Source of the DNA: an uncultured Collinsella sp.
Lineage (GTDB): Bacteria; Actinomycetota; Coriobacteriia; Coriobacteriales; Coriobacteriaceae
Length of the DNA stretch: 29,234 nt
Reading direction: 5' to 3'
Assembly (NCBI GenBank): GCA_902494765.1
Contig: CABUUK010000028.1
Coordinates: 1-29,234 of the forward strand
Position 1 is the stretch's first letter. Every line of letters begins with the position of its first letter. Under the pieces are notes generated by a model that saw nothing but the letters and a program-made list of their open reading frames with translations, made no database searches and had not been told where the DNA came from. Of this stretch, positions 15,247 through 23,697 are shown one piece after another. Made by a program: the position numbers and the translations under genes.

Positions 15247-15984
15247 CTAAACGTTTGCTCGGTTGGTGAAGATGCCCTTTTTGGAAGTCCCCTGATCGTC
15301 GGAGCCCTTCTTCACCTTCTTACCGTCCTTGGTGTAGTAGGAGTAGTAGTACTCGCTGGTCTCGGTCTCGCAGTAGTTCATAACGGTACCGATGAGCTTG
15401 ACCTTTTCGGACTTCTTAAGCTGGCCGATAGCGTTGAGTGCCTCCTCGCGCTTGGTGAAGTCCTCGCGCACCACGAACAGCGTGCCGTCGGTCAGACTTG
15501 CGATCTCGGCAGCATCGATGAAGGTGCCGACCGGGGGAGCATCAAAGATGACGTACTGAAACTTGGCGGACAGTGCCTTTACCAGCTTGGCAAAGCGGTG
15601 AGAGACGATGATGTCAGCAGGATTGGGAATATGCGGCTCGGCATCGAGGAAGTAGAAGTTCTTCTGACCCGTCTCGACAATCGCCTGGTCAATGGAGATC
15701 TGCTCGGAAAGAACCGCATAGAGTCCGCCGCGCGAACGAACGCCGAGCATATCGGAAAGGGACCTGCGGCGCATATCGGCCTCGACCAGGAGCACGGACT
15801 TGCCGCTCGTGGCGATAGCCTGGGCAAGGTTGATGGAAACCGTAGACTTGCCCTCGTTGGGAATCGAGGAGGTAACGGTGATGGTGCGAATGGGGTCATC
15901 CACGCTCGCAAAGCGGATGTTGGCCAGAAGGGTCTTGGCGGCATTCTGTACAACGAGCTTATCGGTATTCTTTGCCTTAGCCAT
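15247..15984 (-). CDS. Bacterial tyrosine kinase of the CpsD/CapB type
   Basis: 245 residues. Walker A SSIPNEGKST 39-48, Walker A' VLLVEADMRR 64-73 and Walker B VIFDAPP 145-151 identify a BY-kinase ATPase domain. A tyrosine cluster (EYYYSYY, 211-217) near the C-terminus is the usual autophosphorylation site. These kinases act with a Wzz-type membrane activator to control polysaccharide export and chain length. Here the kinase and membrane part are separate proteins, the Gram-positive arrangement. The gene starts two bases after the Wzz stop, with GAAAGGTGG inside the end of wzz, so translation is probably coupled. A Lys/Gly-rich tail of about 25 residues follows the tyrosines. Confidence 0.95.
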   Translation of the reverse strand: MAKAKNTDKLVVQNAAKTLLANIRFASVDDPIRTITVTSSIPNEGKSTVSINLAQAIATSGKSVLLVEADMRRRSLSDMLGVRSRGGLYAVLSEQISIDQAIVETGQKNFYFLDAEPHIPNPADIIVSHRFAKLVKALSAKFQYVIFDAPPVGTFIDAAEIASLTDGTLFVVREDFTKREEALNAIGQLKKSEKVKLIGTVMNYCETETSEYYYSYYTKDGKKVKKGSDDQGTSKKGIFTNRANV

Positions 15985-15986
15985 GC

Positions 15987-16643
15987 CTATTTACCACCTT
16001 TCATAGCCGGAATTCGGCCAACAACGGGAATGCCCAGGAGCTCTTCTGCCTCTTCGGCACCGCGGATGCGGGTATTGAGCATGTCTGCCAAAACGACATA
16101 GGCAACTGCGATAAAGATACCGGCGAGGAACGCGACAGCAACGTACAGCATACGCTTGGGACCGCTGGGGGCTTCGGGGGTCTTAGCCTCGTCGATAACG
16201 TTGATGCTCTGGGCAGCGCCGACGTTCTGAGCGACCGTACTCACCGAACTAGCTATGGCCTTTGCGACCTCAGCCGTCTCCTTGGCATCGGTGCCGGTAA
16301 CCGAAAGCGTAATGACACGCGTGGTGGTCTCGGAGGAAACAGACACCTTGTAGTCATCCAGATCGGTGAGGCCCAGTTCCTTGGCGGCGCCACTCTTAAC
16401 GCTATCGCTATCCAGCAGCGTGGCGATATCGTTGGAAAGCATCTGGCTCGCCGAGAGATCGTTGTAGCTCATCTGACCGCTATCGTCGGTCTTGGCGAGA
16501 ATGTACATGCTCGTCGTCGCGGTATAGGTGTTGTCCATCGCAACGAAGGACACGATGCCCATGGCGATCGCGCAGACCACCGGAAGGGTGATGACCAGCT
16601 TGAGGTGCTTCTTCAGCAGCTGGAACAGTTCGAGAAGGGTCAT
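15987..16643 (-). CDS. Wzz/CpsC-type chain-length determinant and kinase activator
   Basis: 218 residues. Two membrane helices (about 17-36 and 165-187) flank an extracytoplasmic alpha/beta domain; a Pro-rich segment TPEAPSGPKR (155-164) precedes the second helix, as in the Wzz family. The cytoplasmic tail LLGIPVVGRIPAMKGGK would contact and activate the kinase encoded next. The family sets polysaccharide chain length and couples the kinase to the export machinery. It is first in the three-gene unit. The ATG at 16643 has AAAGG upstream. No glycosyltransferase, flippase or polymerase gene lies in the window, so the polysaccharide locus must be elsewhere. Confidence 0.93.
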   Translation of the reverse strand: MTLLELFQLLKKHLKLVITLPVVCAIAMGIVSFVAMDNTYTATTSMYILAKTDDSGQMSYNDLSASQMLSNDIATLLDSDSVKSGAAKELGLTDLDDYKVSVSSETTTRVITLSVTGTDAKETAEVAKAIASSVSTVAQNVGAAQSINVIDEAKTPEAPSGPKRMLYVAVAFLAGIFIAVAYVVLADMLNTRIRGAEEAEELLGIPVVGRIPAMKGGK

Positions 16644-16783
16644 GCAGCTTGCCTTTCATTTCCCCAGTTCGGATTGACAAAACTGTCCGTATGTTATCGC
16701 ATCTTTTTACCGAGACCAAACTCTATACATAAGAAACAGGCTCTCCTGTAAAAATGTCGGAAGCAATCGTAAAATTGCACAAC

Positions 16784-16813
16784 AACGCCGCACCCGAAAG
16801 TCAAATGCGGCGT
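16784..16813 (-). terminator. Hairpin after the PhoR-like kinase
   Basis: An 8-bp stem ACGCCGCA/TGCGGCGT lies 26 bases past the kinase stop and is followed by TGTTGT on the minus strand. The U tract is weak but the position is right for the end of the pstB-regulator-kinase unit. Confidence 0.55.
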
Positions 16814-16838
16814 CTACATCAATATCTATGTTGTATCG

Positions 16839-18263
16839 CTATGCGAATGGCTCGTCCTGCTGTATGGGAAACGTCACCGTAATGGTGGTTCCCACGCCCA
16901 ACTCGCTCGACAGATCGAGCGTGGCGTGATGATACAGGGCCGCATGCTTGACAATGGCAAGCCCCAGGCCGGTTCCGCCGCGTGCCTTGGACCTACTCTT
17001 GTCCACGCGATAGAACCGCTCAAATACCTTGCCCTGTTCTTCAGGCGCGATACCGATTCCCGTGTCGGCGACCGCGAGGAACGGATGGCCTTCGTCGTTG
17101 GTGCCGCACTGCAGCGTAACCGTACCGCCGGGCCGATTGTAGCGGATGGCGTTGCTTGCCAGATTATAGATGAGCTCGTCGATCAAGCGCGACACGCCTT
17201 CGATGACCACAGGCTTGGTCTCATGACTTATCGTCACATTCGCCTGACGGGCGACCTGTTCAAGACGCTGCCCAACCGCGTAGATGGCACGCGAGAGCTC
17301 AATAGGCTCCGTGGACCCAATGGGCACCGCCTCGCCCTCAGTTGCACGCTCGGCCTCATCCAAGTTAGACAGCGTAAGGATGTCGTTGACGAGCGCCGCC
17401 AAGCGGCCTGCCTCACGATAGATGCGACCGCCAAAGTTGCGCAGGTCGTCCTCGCCCTCGACCATGCCGTTTGCGATGAGCTCGGCATAGCCCGAAATCG
17501 CCGTAAGCGGCGTCTTGAGCTCATGGGTGATATTCGCCGTGAACTCGCGGCGCATACGGTCGTTGTCCGTCAGCACCGCCATTTGGCGCTTGAGTTCCTG
17601 GCGCTGCGACTCGATACGCTCAAGCATGGGGACCATCTCGGCATAGGCGTGCTCATAGCTACGGCGTGGGTGGTCCAAATCCACCTCTTGCAACGGCGCG
17701 ATGATGGCACGGGACTCGCGGCGCGCCATAAAAAACGAGAGTACCGCACCCGCTGCTGCGATAAGCAGCATCGGCGCCACCATCGACAGCAAAATCGCCG
17801 CAACGCCAGGCTGGGCCTGCGCCAAGCGGACAACCTGGCCGTTATCAAGGGCGACGGCGCGATACAGCATAATCTCGTCGAGCGTAGAGCTTGCGCGCTC
17901 CGCGGAACCCAAACCACTCTCAAAGGCCTCGATGACCTCGGGGCGATCGCCATGGTTGGGCAGTGTGGAAGGCGACGCCTCGTTGTCGTAGGCAACCGAT
18001 CCATCCTTGTTAATCAGCGTGATGCGCAAGTCCTCGCGATCGAGGCTACGCAAGAACGGGATGGGCTCCTGCTGCTCATCGAGGGCGGCAGCAATGAGCT
18101 CGGTTTCCTGCGCCAGGTTGGCACTCGTGGCATCCGCCAAGGTGTTTTGCACAAAGAACGCACCCAGCACCGTAAACGCCACGATAACCGCCATGGCGCA
18201 GACAAAGATCGTCACAAAAACGCGGTGCGACAGCGTATGTTTTCCCTGGGGGGCGAAGACCAC
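16839..18263 (-). CDS. Sensor histidine kinase, PhoR-like
   Basis: 474 residues. Membrane helices lie at about 14-38 and 156-180, enclosing an extracytoplasmic sensor domain of about 115 residues. The phosphoacceptor motif ITHELKTP places the His at 247. The ATPase domain shows N-box LASNAIRYN, G1 ADTGIGI, F-box FERFYRVDKSRSKARGG and G2 GTGLGLAIVKH. The GTG start is preceded by GAGGAG inside the end of the response-regulator gene, with three bases between stop and start, so the pair is coupled. With pstB just upstream the likely signal is phosphate limitation, in the manner of PhoR/SenX3. That is inference from context, since the sensor domain has no telling motif. Confidence 0.9.
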   Translation of the reverse strand: MVFAPQGKHTLSHRVFVTIFVCAMAVIVAFTVLGAFFVQNTLADATSANLAQETELIAAALDEQQEPIPFLRSLDREDLRITLINKDGSVAYDNEASPSTLPNHGDRPEVIEAFESGLGSAERASSTLDEIMLYRAVALDNGQVVRLAQAQPGVAAILLSMVAPMLLIAAAGAVLSFFMARRESRAIIAPLQEVDLDHPRRSYEHAYAEMVPMLERIESQRQELKRQMAVLTDNDRMRREFTANITHELKTPLTAISGYAELIANGMVEGEDDLRNFGGRIYREAGRLAALVNDILTLSNLDEAERATEGEAVPIGSTEPIELSRAIYAVGQRLEQVARQANVTISHETKPVVIEGVSRLIDELIYNLASNAIRYNRPGGTVTLQCGTNDEGHPFLAVADTGIGIAPEEQGKVFERFYRVDKSRSKARGGTGLGLAIVKHAALYHHATLDLSSELGVGTTITVTFPIQQDEPFA

Positions 18264-18266
18264 GGG

Positions 18267-18995
18267 TTACTCCTCTGATGCGGTGGCCGCGGTGTCATCA
18301 CCTTCGGCACCATCACCGGCAGAAGGCTCGGCCAAGCGGTAGCCCACGCCGCGCACGGTCTCGATGGCGCCGGCATGCTCGCCCAGTTTTTGGCGAAGCG
18401 TCTGCACGTGCACGTCAACGGTGCGCGAACCGCCGTCGAAGTCCCAGCCCCACACGCTCTGCAGCAACGACTCGCGGGTAAAGACCACGCCGGGCTTGCG
18501 CATGAGGTACTCGAGCAGGTCGAACTCGCGCAGGGTGAGCTTAAGCGGCTCGTCGGCAACGGTCACCTCGCGATGGCTGGGCGAGAGCACGATGTCGCCC
18601 ACGCTGAGCACATCGCTCGCCTGCTTGACCATGCCGCCGCGACGCAGCAGTGCGCGGCAGCGGCTGGCGAGCTCCATGAGCGAAAACGGCTTAGTCAGGT
18701 AATCGTCGGCACCGCCATCGAGCGCCATCACCTTGTCGAGCTCGGTATCCTTGGCGGTAAGCATCATGATGGGCACCGTCGCCGTCAGGCGGTCGGCACG
18801 CAGGCGACGCATAATCGCCAAGCCATCGGTATCGGGCAGCATGATGTCGAGCAGGACGGCATCGGGTACCCGTCGCGCCACGGCAGCCTTAAACTCACCG
18901 TCGCACGAAAAGCCCTCGGCCTCGATTCCCTGCTTGCGCAACGCATAGACCGTCAAATCCCTGATGTTGTCATCGTCCTCGACGTAATAGATCAT
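18267..18995 (-). CDS. OmpR/PhoB-family response regulator
   Basis: 242 residues from the ATG at 18995, chosen for AAAGGGG upstream. The receiver domain has the acidic pocket EDDD near 6-9, phospho-Asp at 50 (VLLDIMLPDTDG), a TAKD switch Thr and KPF Lys. The winged-helix effector domain carries LTLREFDLLEYLM, SVWGWDFDGGSRTVDVHVQTLRQKL and VRGVGYRL. It activates or represses genes after phosphorylation by the kinase encoded immediately downstream. An acidic tail of about 20 residues follows the DNA-binding domain. Its position after pstB suggests a PhoP/RegX3-type phosphate regulator. Confidence 0.93.
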   Translation of the reverse strand: MIYYVEDDDNIRDLTVYALRKQGIEAEGFSCDGEFKAAVARRVPDAVLLDIMLPDTDGLAIMRRLRADRLTATVPIMMLTAKDTELDKVMALDGGADDYLTKPFSLMELASRCRALLRRGGMVKQASDVLSVGDIVLSPSHREVTVADEPLKLTLREFDLLEYLMRKPGVVFTRESLLQSVWGWDFDGGSRTVDVHVQTLRQKLGEHAGAIETVRGVGYRLAEPSAGDGAEGDDTAATASEE

Positions 18996-19035
18996 GTTGA
19001 ACCCCTTTGCGGCCGGCATGACCGCATCTTAACCC

Positions 19036-19049
19036 TAAAGGTACCTTTA
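19036..19049. promoter_or_regulatory. Perfect 14-base palindrome between pstB and the regulator
   Basis: TAAAGGTACCTTTA lies 10 bases past the pstB stop and 40 bases before the regulator start. It could be an operator or a weak hairpin. Confidence 0.3.
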
Positions 19050-19059
19050 CTAGATGGTA

Positions 19060-19935
19060 TCAGCCAAAACGGCCCGTCAAATAATCCGCCGTGCGCGGAT
19101 CGGTCGGATTCTTGAAGAGTTGCGCGGTGGGCGCGTGCTCCACCAGCTCACCCAGCAAAAAGAATGCGACCGAATCGGAGATACGCGCCGCCTGCTGCAT
19201 ATTGTGCGTAACGACCACGAGCGTGCAGGTCTCCTTGAGCTCGCAGGCAAGCTGCTCCACCACCAGCGTCGAAACGGGGTCGAGTGCCGAGGTCGGCTCG
19301 TCCATCAGCAGAATGTCGGGCTGCACGGCAAGTGCGCGGGCGATGCACAGACGCTGCTGCTGGCCGCCCGAAAGACCCAGACCCGACTCTTTGAGCTTGT
19401 CCTTGACCTCATCCCATAGCGCAGCGCGACGAAGGGAGTCCTCGACCAGCTCATCCAGCGCAGCGCGATCGCGCACACCCATACCGCGCGGACCATACGC
19501 GACGTTGTCGTAGATGCTCATGGGAAACGGGTTGGGGCGCTGGAACACCATGCCCACGCGCTGGCGAAGGCGGCAGATGTCGTAGTCGCCCAGGATATCT
19601 TGACCATCGAGCGCAATCTTGCCCTCGATTCGGCAGTCCTTGATGCCGTCGTTCATGCGGTTAAAGCAGCGCAGCAACGTGGACTTTCCGCAGCCCGAAG
19701 GCCCGATGAACGAGGTAATCTGCTTGTCGCGAATCTTGATATTCACGTCCTTGAGCGCATGGTGGTCGCCATAGAACAGGTCGAGGCCCTCAACATCGAT
19801 GCGCGTCGGCGAGGCGGCAAGATCCTCTGCCGTGGGGCGAGTCGCATCCCCAACCTCGCGCTCGTGCGCGGCCTCGGCCTGCGCTTTCATGAGTTCTTCA
19901 AGCTCCGCGGGCTCCACTGCCGCAGCAGCCGTCAT
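19060..19935 (-). CDS. pstB: Phosphate ABC transporter ATP-binding protein PstB
   Basis: 291 residues from the ATG at 19935, eight bases after GGAGG; the longer frame starts at a GTG within that site. An N-terminal extension of about 40 residues, rich in Ala and Glu, precedes the ABC domain. Walker A GPSGCGKST, followed by LLRCFNRMNDGI, is the PstB signature. LSGGQQQRLCIARALA and Walker B ILLMDEPTSALDP are complete, with VVVTHNMQQAARISD at the H-loop. PstB powers high-affinity phosphate import with PstA and PstC. None of pstS, pstC, pstA or phoU lies beside it; its neighbours are two two-component systems. It is probably co-transcribed with the downstream regulator and kinase. Confidence 0.93.
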   Translation of the reverse strand: MTAAAAVEPAELEELMKAQAEAAHEREVGDATRPTAEDLAASPTRIDVEGLDLFYGDHHALKDVNIKIRDKQITSFIGPSGCGKSTLLRCFNRMNDGIKDCRIEGKIALDGQDILGDYDICRLRQRVGMVFQRPNPFPMSIYDNVAYGPRGMGVRDRAALDELVEDSLRRAALWDEVKDKLKESGLGLSGGQQQRLCIARALAVQPDILLMDEPTSALDPVSTLVVEQLACELKETCTLVVVTHNMQQAARISDSVAFFLLGELVEHAPTAQLFKNPTDPRTADYLTGRFG

Positions 19936-20008
19936 ACCGCATACCTCCACATCGATATCAATTCAGCAGTATCGATAGTAGAAATCGCGGCTCATATGCA
20001 CGTGAGCG

Positions 20009-20028
20009 CATTGTCAAGTGTTTGTAAG
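20009..20028 (-). promoter_or_regulatory. Pho-box-like direct repeat with TTGACA upstream of pstB
   Basis: On the minus strand CTTACAAACA is followed directly by CTTGACAATG, two similar 10-base units. The second contains a perfect -35 TTGACA. Direct repeats of TTxACA type are bound by PhoP in Firmicutes. The assignment is by resemblance and context only. Confidence 0.35.
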
Positions 20029-20038
20029 GGCACGCTGG

Positions 20039-21277
20039 CTATGCGGCGGGCAGCTCGATGGTGAATATCGTGTGTTCGGGCGTCGATTCACATGCAGCGG
20101 TACCGCCGTGTGCCGCGATGATCTCCTTGGCAATAGCAAGGCCCAGACCGGCACCACCGCGATTGGTCGCACGCGCCGCATCCAGGCGATAGAACTTCTC
20201 AAAGATCACCTTGAGCTTAGCCGCAGGGATAGGATCGCCCTGATTGATAAAGCGCACGCGCACGCCGCCATCGTCTTGGCGCCCGGCCTCAATCGTGATA
20301 GTCGAGCCCTCATAGCTATAGGCGACGGCGTTTTTCATGATGTTGTTAAACACGCGGGCCATCTTGTCGCCATCCACGAGCACCGTCAGGTCCTCGCGAA
20401 TATCAACTTGGACTTCCTTATGCTGCTCGTTGAGGATGGGATAGAGCTCGTCAGTCACCTGAGCCAGCAGCAACCCCAGATCAACATAGCCGCGCGTGAG
20501 CACGATATCGTGGAAGTCAAAGCGCGTGATATCGAAGAACTCTTCGATGAGCGCATCAAGCCGGTGCGCCTTGTCGAGCGCCACGCCCGTAAAGTGCGTA
20601 CGTTGCTCAACCGGCAGCTCGGGAGCCTCTTGCAGCAGCGAAAGATAGCCCACCACGCTGGCAAGCGGGGTGCGCAGGTCATGTGCCAAGTACGTGACCA
20701 GATCGTCCTTGCGATGCGACTCGTCACGCAGAGCTTGCTGCACCTTGCGCTCACGGTCACGCACGCGGTTAAGGGCGCCCTCGGCCTCCAAGAAGTCGCC
20801 GTCGATGTTGTCCCAGGTGTCGGGGTGATCGATCAGGCGATCTTGAATACGAGCGGCCAGCACACAATCGGCATGCTGCTCGCCCTGCTCGTAGCCCTGG
20901 TAGTACAGGGCGCGGCCACACAAGAACAGCACGCACGCGGCAAGCGCCAGCACAAAGCCAAGCATGTTGAATACAAAGCCGGCATCGAACAGCACCGGCC
21001 CTTCGATGCCGCCGAGCGCCATGGCGCCAATCGCCAACGTCATGGCCCACGCGGCGCCGCCAATCACCACGCAGCGGCACACGATCTCAAATCGATCGAT
21101 CAGCAAAAAGCCGACAAGCAGCACCGCCAAGATTCCGACGATGTTGTCGATGCCAATCAGCAGCAGGCTCAGCAAAAAGAGCAGCACCGTTGCAAGCGCG
21201 CGGTTGTCGACGACCAACCTCACGTATTCAAAGAGCCGATCGGGCACCTCGAACGCTTGCCTATCGTCTTTTGTCAT
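20039..21277 (-). CDS. Sensor histidine kinase, VanS-like
   Basis: 412 residues from the ATG at 21277 (GAGGA upstream); the open frame runs 55 codons further but overlaps the regulator gene. Membrane helices lie near 28-60, 65-90 and 100-120, leaving little extracytoplasmic sequence, so the signal may be sensed within the membrane. The phosphoacceptor is YLAHDLRTPLASVVGYLSLL, with His at 199. The ATPase domain has NIMKNAVAYS, a degenerate G1 (RFINQGDPIP, where the usual DxGxG is replaced), and FEKFYRLDAARATNRGGAGLGLAIAKEI. The dimerisation and ATPase motifs resemble VanS kinases. It lies 26 bases after the regulator stop in one operon. Confidence 0.9.
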   Translation of the reverse strand: MTKDDRQAFEVPDRLFEYVRLVVDNRALATVLLFLLSLLLIGIDNIVGILAVLLVGFLLIDRFEIVCRCVVIGGAAWAMTLAIGAMALGGIEGPVLFDAGFVFNMLGFVLALAACVLFLCGRALYYQGYEQGEQHADCVLAARIQDRLIDHPDTWDNIDGDFLEAEGALNRVRDRERKVQQALRDESHRKDDLVTYLAHDLRTPLASVVGYLSLLQEAPELPVEQRTHFTGVALDKAHRLDALIEEFFDITRFDFHDIVLTRGYVDLGLLLAQVTDELYPILNEQHKEVQVDIREDLTVLVDGDKMARVFNNIMKNAVAYSYEGSTITIEAGRQDDGGVRVRFINQGDPIPAAKLKVIFEKFYRLDAARATNRGGAGLGLAIAKEIIAAHGGTAACESTPEHTIFTIELPAA

Positions 21278-21303
21278 ATCAAGATCCTCACAAGCGAAAA
21301 GCG

Positions 21304-21999
21304 TTATTCGATGATGTAGCCGACGCCCCAGACGTTTTTGATAAAGCGTGGCTTTTGTGCGTCGTCGCCGATTTTTTCGCGCAAGTGGCGAATGTGCACC
21401 ATCACCGTATTGTTGGAGCCGGGCATAAAATCCTCGTTCCACACCGCGCGGAACAGGTCCTCCACGGCCACCACGCTGCCGCGATGCTCGACCAGATACA
21501 GCAAGATTGAATACTCGGTGGGTGTGAGGCGTACCGGTGCACCGTCCACCGTCACGGAACGAGCGTCGCGGTTGATCTCCAAGCCGTCGAGCTGAATGGT
21601 CGGCGACTCGGCCGCCTGTGCACGGCTACCGTAGCTGGTGTAGCGGCGAAGCTGAGCGTGCACGCGCGCGATGAGCTCCAGCGGACGGAACGGCTTAACC
21701 ACGTAATCGTCCGCGCCAAGCGAAAGGCCCCCGATCTTGTCTTGCTGGGCATCGCGCGCCGTCAGCATGATCACGGGATAGGTATGGCTGGAACGGATCG
21801 TACGCAGCAGCTCAAATCCATCGATATCGGGCAGCATGACATCGAGCAGCGCCAAATCGAACTCCTGCTCCAAGATTGCCTTGGCAGCATCGGCCCCGCT
21901 ATAGGCAATCTGGACATCAAAGCCCTCTTTTGTAAGGTAGATACCAACCAAGTCGGCGATGGCCTTCTCGTCATCAACTACCAGTATGCGCTCGTTCAT
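21304..21999 (-). CDS. OmpR-family response regulator, VanR-like
   Basis: 231 residues, the usual VanR length. The receiver has VVDDE (8-12), phospho-Asp 53 (LLDVMLPDIDG), the TARD switch and KPFRPLEL. The winged helix shows LTPTEYSILLYLVEHRG, AVWNEDFMPGSNNTVMVHIRHLREKI and KNVWGVGYIIE, closely VanR-like in style. The ATG at 21999 has AGAGGAG upstream. A minus-strand CATAAT lies 21-26 bases before the start, giving a very short leader. The gene is divergent from the D,D-carboxypeptidase, a probable target. Confidence 0.93.
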   Translation of the reverse strand: MNERILVVDDEKAIADLVGIYLTKEGFDVQIAYSGADAAKAILEQEFDLALLDVMLPDIDGFELLRTIRSSHTYPVIMLTARDAQQDKIGGLSLGADDYVVKPFRPLELIARVHAQLRRYTSYGSRAQAAESPTIQLDGLEINRDARSVTVDGAPVRLTPTEYSILLYLVEHRGSVVAVEDLFRAVWNEDFMPGSNNTVMVHIRHLREKIGDDAQKPRFIKNVWGVGYIIE

Positions 22000-22019
22000 G
22001 CGTGCTCCTCTCGCGCTCC

Positions 22020-22080
22020 ATTATGCCCGAGGCGACGCACGCCACACACAACAAGCGTGGGTGATTAAGTCGGCCTTAAG
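22020..22080. promoter_or_regulatory. Divergent control region of the VanRS-like pair and carboxypeptidase
   Basis: It contains a minus-strand -10 CATAAT (22020-22025) for the regulator operon. It also has the inverted repeat TTAAG-N5-CTTAA (22065-22079), a possible regulator site. Confidence 0.35.
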
Positions 22081-22150
22081 CACCCTTGTGCCCGTTCGGG
22101 AGCGGATGTGGGCCACGCACGCACGCGATGATCGCCGACGCCGGCAAACG

Positions 22151-22156
22151 ATATAC
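22151..22156 (+). promoter_or_regulatory. -10 element of the carboxypeptidase promoter
   Basis: TATACT lies 40 bases before the chosen GTG start; a good -35 is not evident. Its position argues against the upstream in-frame starts, which would lie outside the message. Confidence 0.45.
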
Positions 22157-22196
22157 TCTAGTTCCAGAAGAGACCATCCCGTCGAAAGCGAAATCC

Positions 22197-23537
22197 GTGA
22201 AGTCCCTCACCCCTTTTGCAAAGCGCTCAGCCCAGCTTGCCGCCGGCTTTGTCTGCGCTATCGCCCTTGCCGCTGGCGTGCCCACCGTCGCCGGCGCCCA
22301 AGTGCTCACGACCGACAATGTTTGCGGCAAAACCGCCGATGTGCGCGGTATCACGGCCGAAAACCTGCCCGATATCGATGCGACCAATGCCCTCGTCATG
22401 GGCAAAGACGGCACCGTCTACTATGCCCGCGACGCCGATGAGCAGGTCAAGATTGCCTCGATCACCAAGGTCATGACCGCAATCCTAACCGTCGAGAATT
22501 GCAAGATGGACGAGAAGGTCACGGTGAGCAACGCCGCAGCCACCGTGGGCAATTCGACCGCCGGCTTGCTCGAAGGCGACGAGCTTACCGTGGAGCAGGC
22601 GCTGCGCGGCCTGATGATTCCCTCGGGCAACGACGCCGCCATCGTGCTCGCCGAATATGTGGGCAAGAAGATCGACCCTAAGACCAAAGACGCCGAGGCC
22701 ACATTTGTGAAGGCCATGAACGAGCGCGCTAAGAAGCTCGGCTGTACCGGTACGCTTTTTGAAAACCCGCATGGTCTGGACTTTGATGAGTGGGCTGGCG
22801 ATATGCACTCAACCGCACATGACGTGGCGCTGATGATGCAGGAGGCCATGAAAAACGACACGATCCGCGAGGTCGTAGCGAGCGAGGATTCCTGGATCGA
22901 GGTCACGGGCGCCGACGGCACCGACCATTCGCATTCCATGGACACGCATAACTATTTGCTGGGCCAAGATGGCAACATCGGTGGCAAGACCGGCACCACC
23001 GACGATGCGGGCTATTGCTTTACGGGTGCCTACAACCGCGATGGCGACGAGATCTACACCGTCGTTTTGAACTCCACCACCACCGACCAGCGCTTTACCG
23101 ATACCGCAACCCTTGCCAATTGGTACTACGGTCACAAGGTGACGGTCGCAATCGCCAACACGCAGGAAAAGACCGCCAACGGCAACCCGCTTATGGCACG
23201 CATTAGCCAGACAGATTGGACGGACAAGACGATCGACGCCACGCTCGCCGACCCCACGGCGCAAGCGACCGTGTTTTCCCTTGCCGGCGAGGTGACCGAA
23301 AAGGTTAGCTACGACGATCTTTCGGGCACGGTGCATGTGGGCGACAAGGTGGGCAGCGTTACGCTCAAGCAGGACGGCACCAAAATCGCCGTTATGGACC
23401 TGGTTGCCGACGAGGAAGGCGCAGGGCCGAATCCCATTGAATGGATACTCGTGAAGCTCGATCGCTTGGGCCGCCGCATCGACAATCACCCGCTCACAGC
23501 CGAGAGCGAGATCGTAGCCAAGGCGCCCGAGGTGTAG
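22197..23537 (+). CDS. D-alanyl-D-alanine carboxypeptidase (S11 / DacA-like)
   Basis: 446 residues from the GTG at 22197. This start places KSLTPFAKR and the hydrophobic AAGFVCAIALAAGVPTVAGA as a signal peptide with cleavage near 33-35, and it follows the -10 at 22151. The site before it is weak, so an ATG at 22128 remains possible. The penicillin-binding motifs are complete: SITK 88-91, SGN 143-145 and KTGTT from 264. The enzyme trims the terminal D-Ala of peptidoglycan side chains outside the cell. A C-terminal beta-domain follows; no membrane anchor helix is clear. It is the only plus-strand gene found and is divergent from the VanRS-like pair. Confidence 0.92.
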   Translation: MKSLTPFAKRSAQLAAGFVCAIALAAGVPTVAGAQVLTTDNVCGKTADVRGITAENLPDIDATNALVMGKDGTVYYARDADEQVKIASITKVMTAILTVENCKMDEKVTVSNAAATVGNSTAGLLEGDELTVEQALRGLMIPSGNDAAIVLAEYVGKKIDPKTKDAEATFVKAMNERAKKLGCTGTLFENPHGLDFDEWAGDMHSTAHDVALMMQEAMKNDTIREVVASEDSWIEVTGADGTDHSHSMDTHNYLLGQDGNIGGKTGTTDDAGYCFTGAYNRDGDEIYTVVLNSTTTDQRFTDTATLANWYYGHKVTVAIANTQEKTANGNPLMARISQTDWTDKTIDATLADPTAQATVFSLAGEVTEKVSYDDLSGTVHVGDKVGSVTLKQDGTKIAVMDLVADEEGAGPNPIEWILVKLDRLGRRIDNHPLTAESEIVAKAPEV

Positions 23538-23566
23538 GGCTGGGGGAACATTACATTTGAGATTGG

Positions 23567-23594
23567 AGAGGCGTCCAACGGGCGCCTCTTTTTG
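23567..23594 (+). terminator. Intrinsic terminator of the carboxypeptidase gene
   Basis: The stem AGAGGCGTCC/GGGCGCCTCT (one T·G pair) with a tight loop is followed by a run of five T, 30 bases past the stop. Confidence 0.9.
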
Positions 23595-23697
23595 AATACC
23601 TCTTAAACGGGATGCGTCAGAATCACCAAAGCGACATTGCTAGCCGTTTACCTTCGCTGTGTCTTTTCGGACCTTGAAAACGGGTCCACCGGGCATG

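Noticed and set aside
16926..18278. 450-codon plus-strand frame opposite the PhoR-like kinase
   Set aside because: Shadow of a complete histidine kinase on the minus strand.
20039..21442. Longer start of the VanS-like kinase (55 extra residues)
   Set aside because: The extension overlaps the regulator gene and is basic without membrane or domain features; the ATG at 21277 has a good site.
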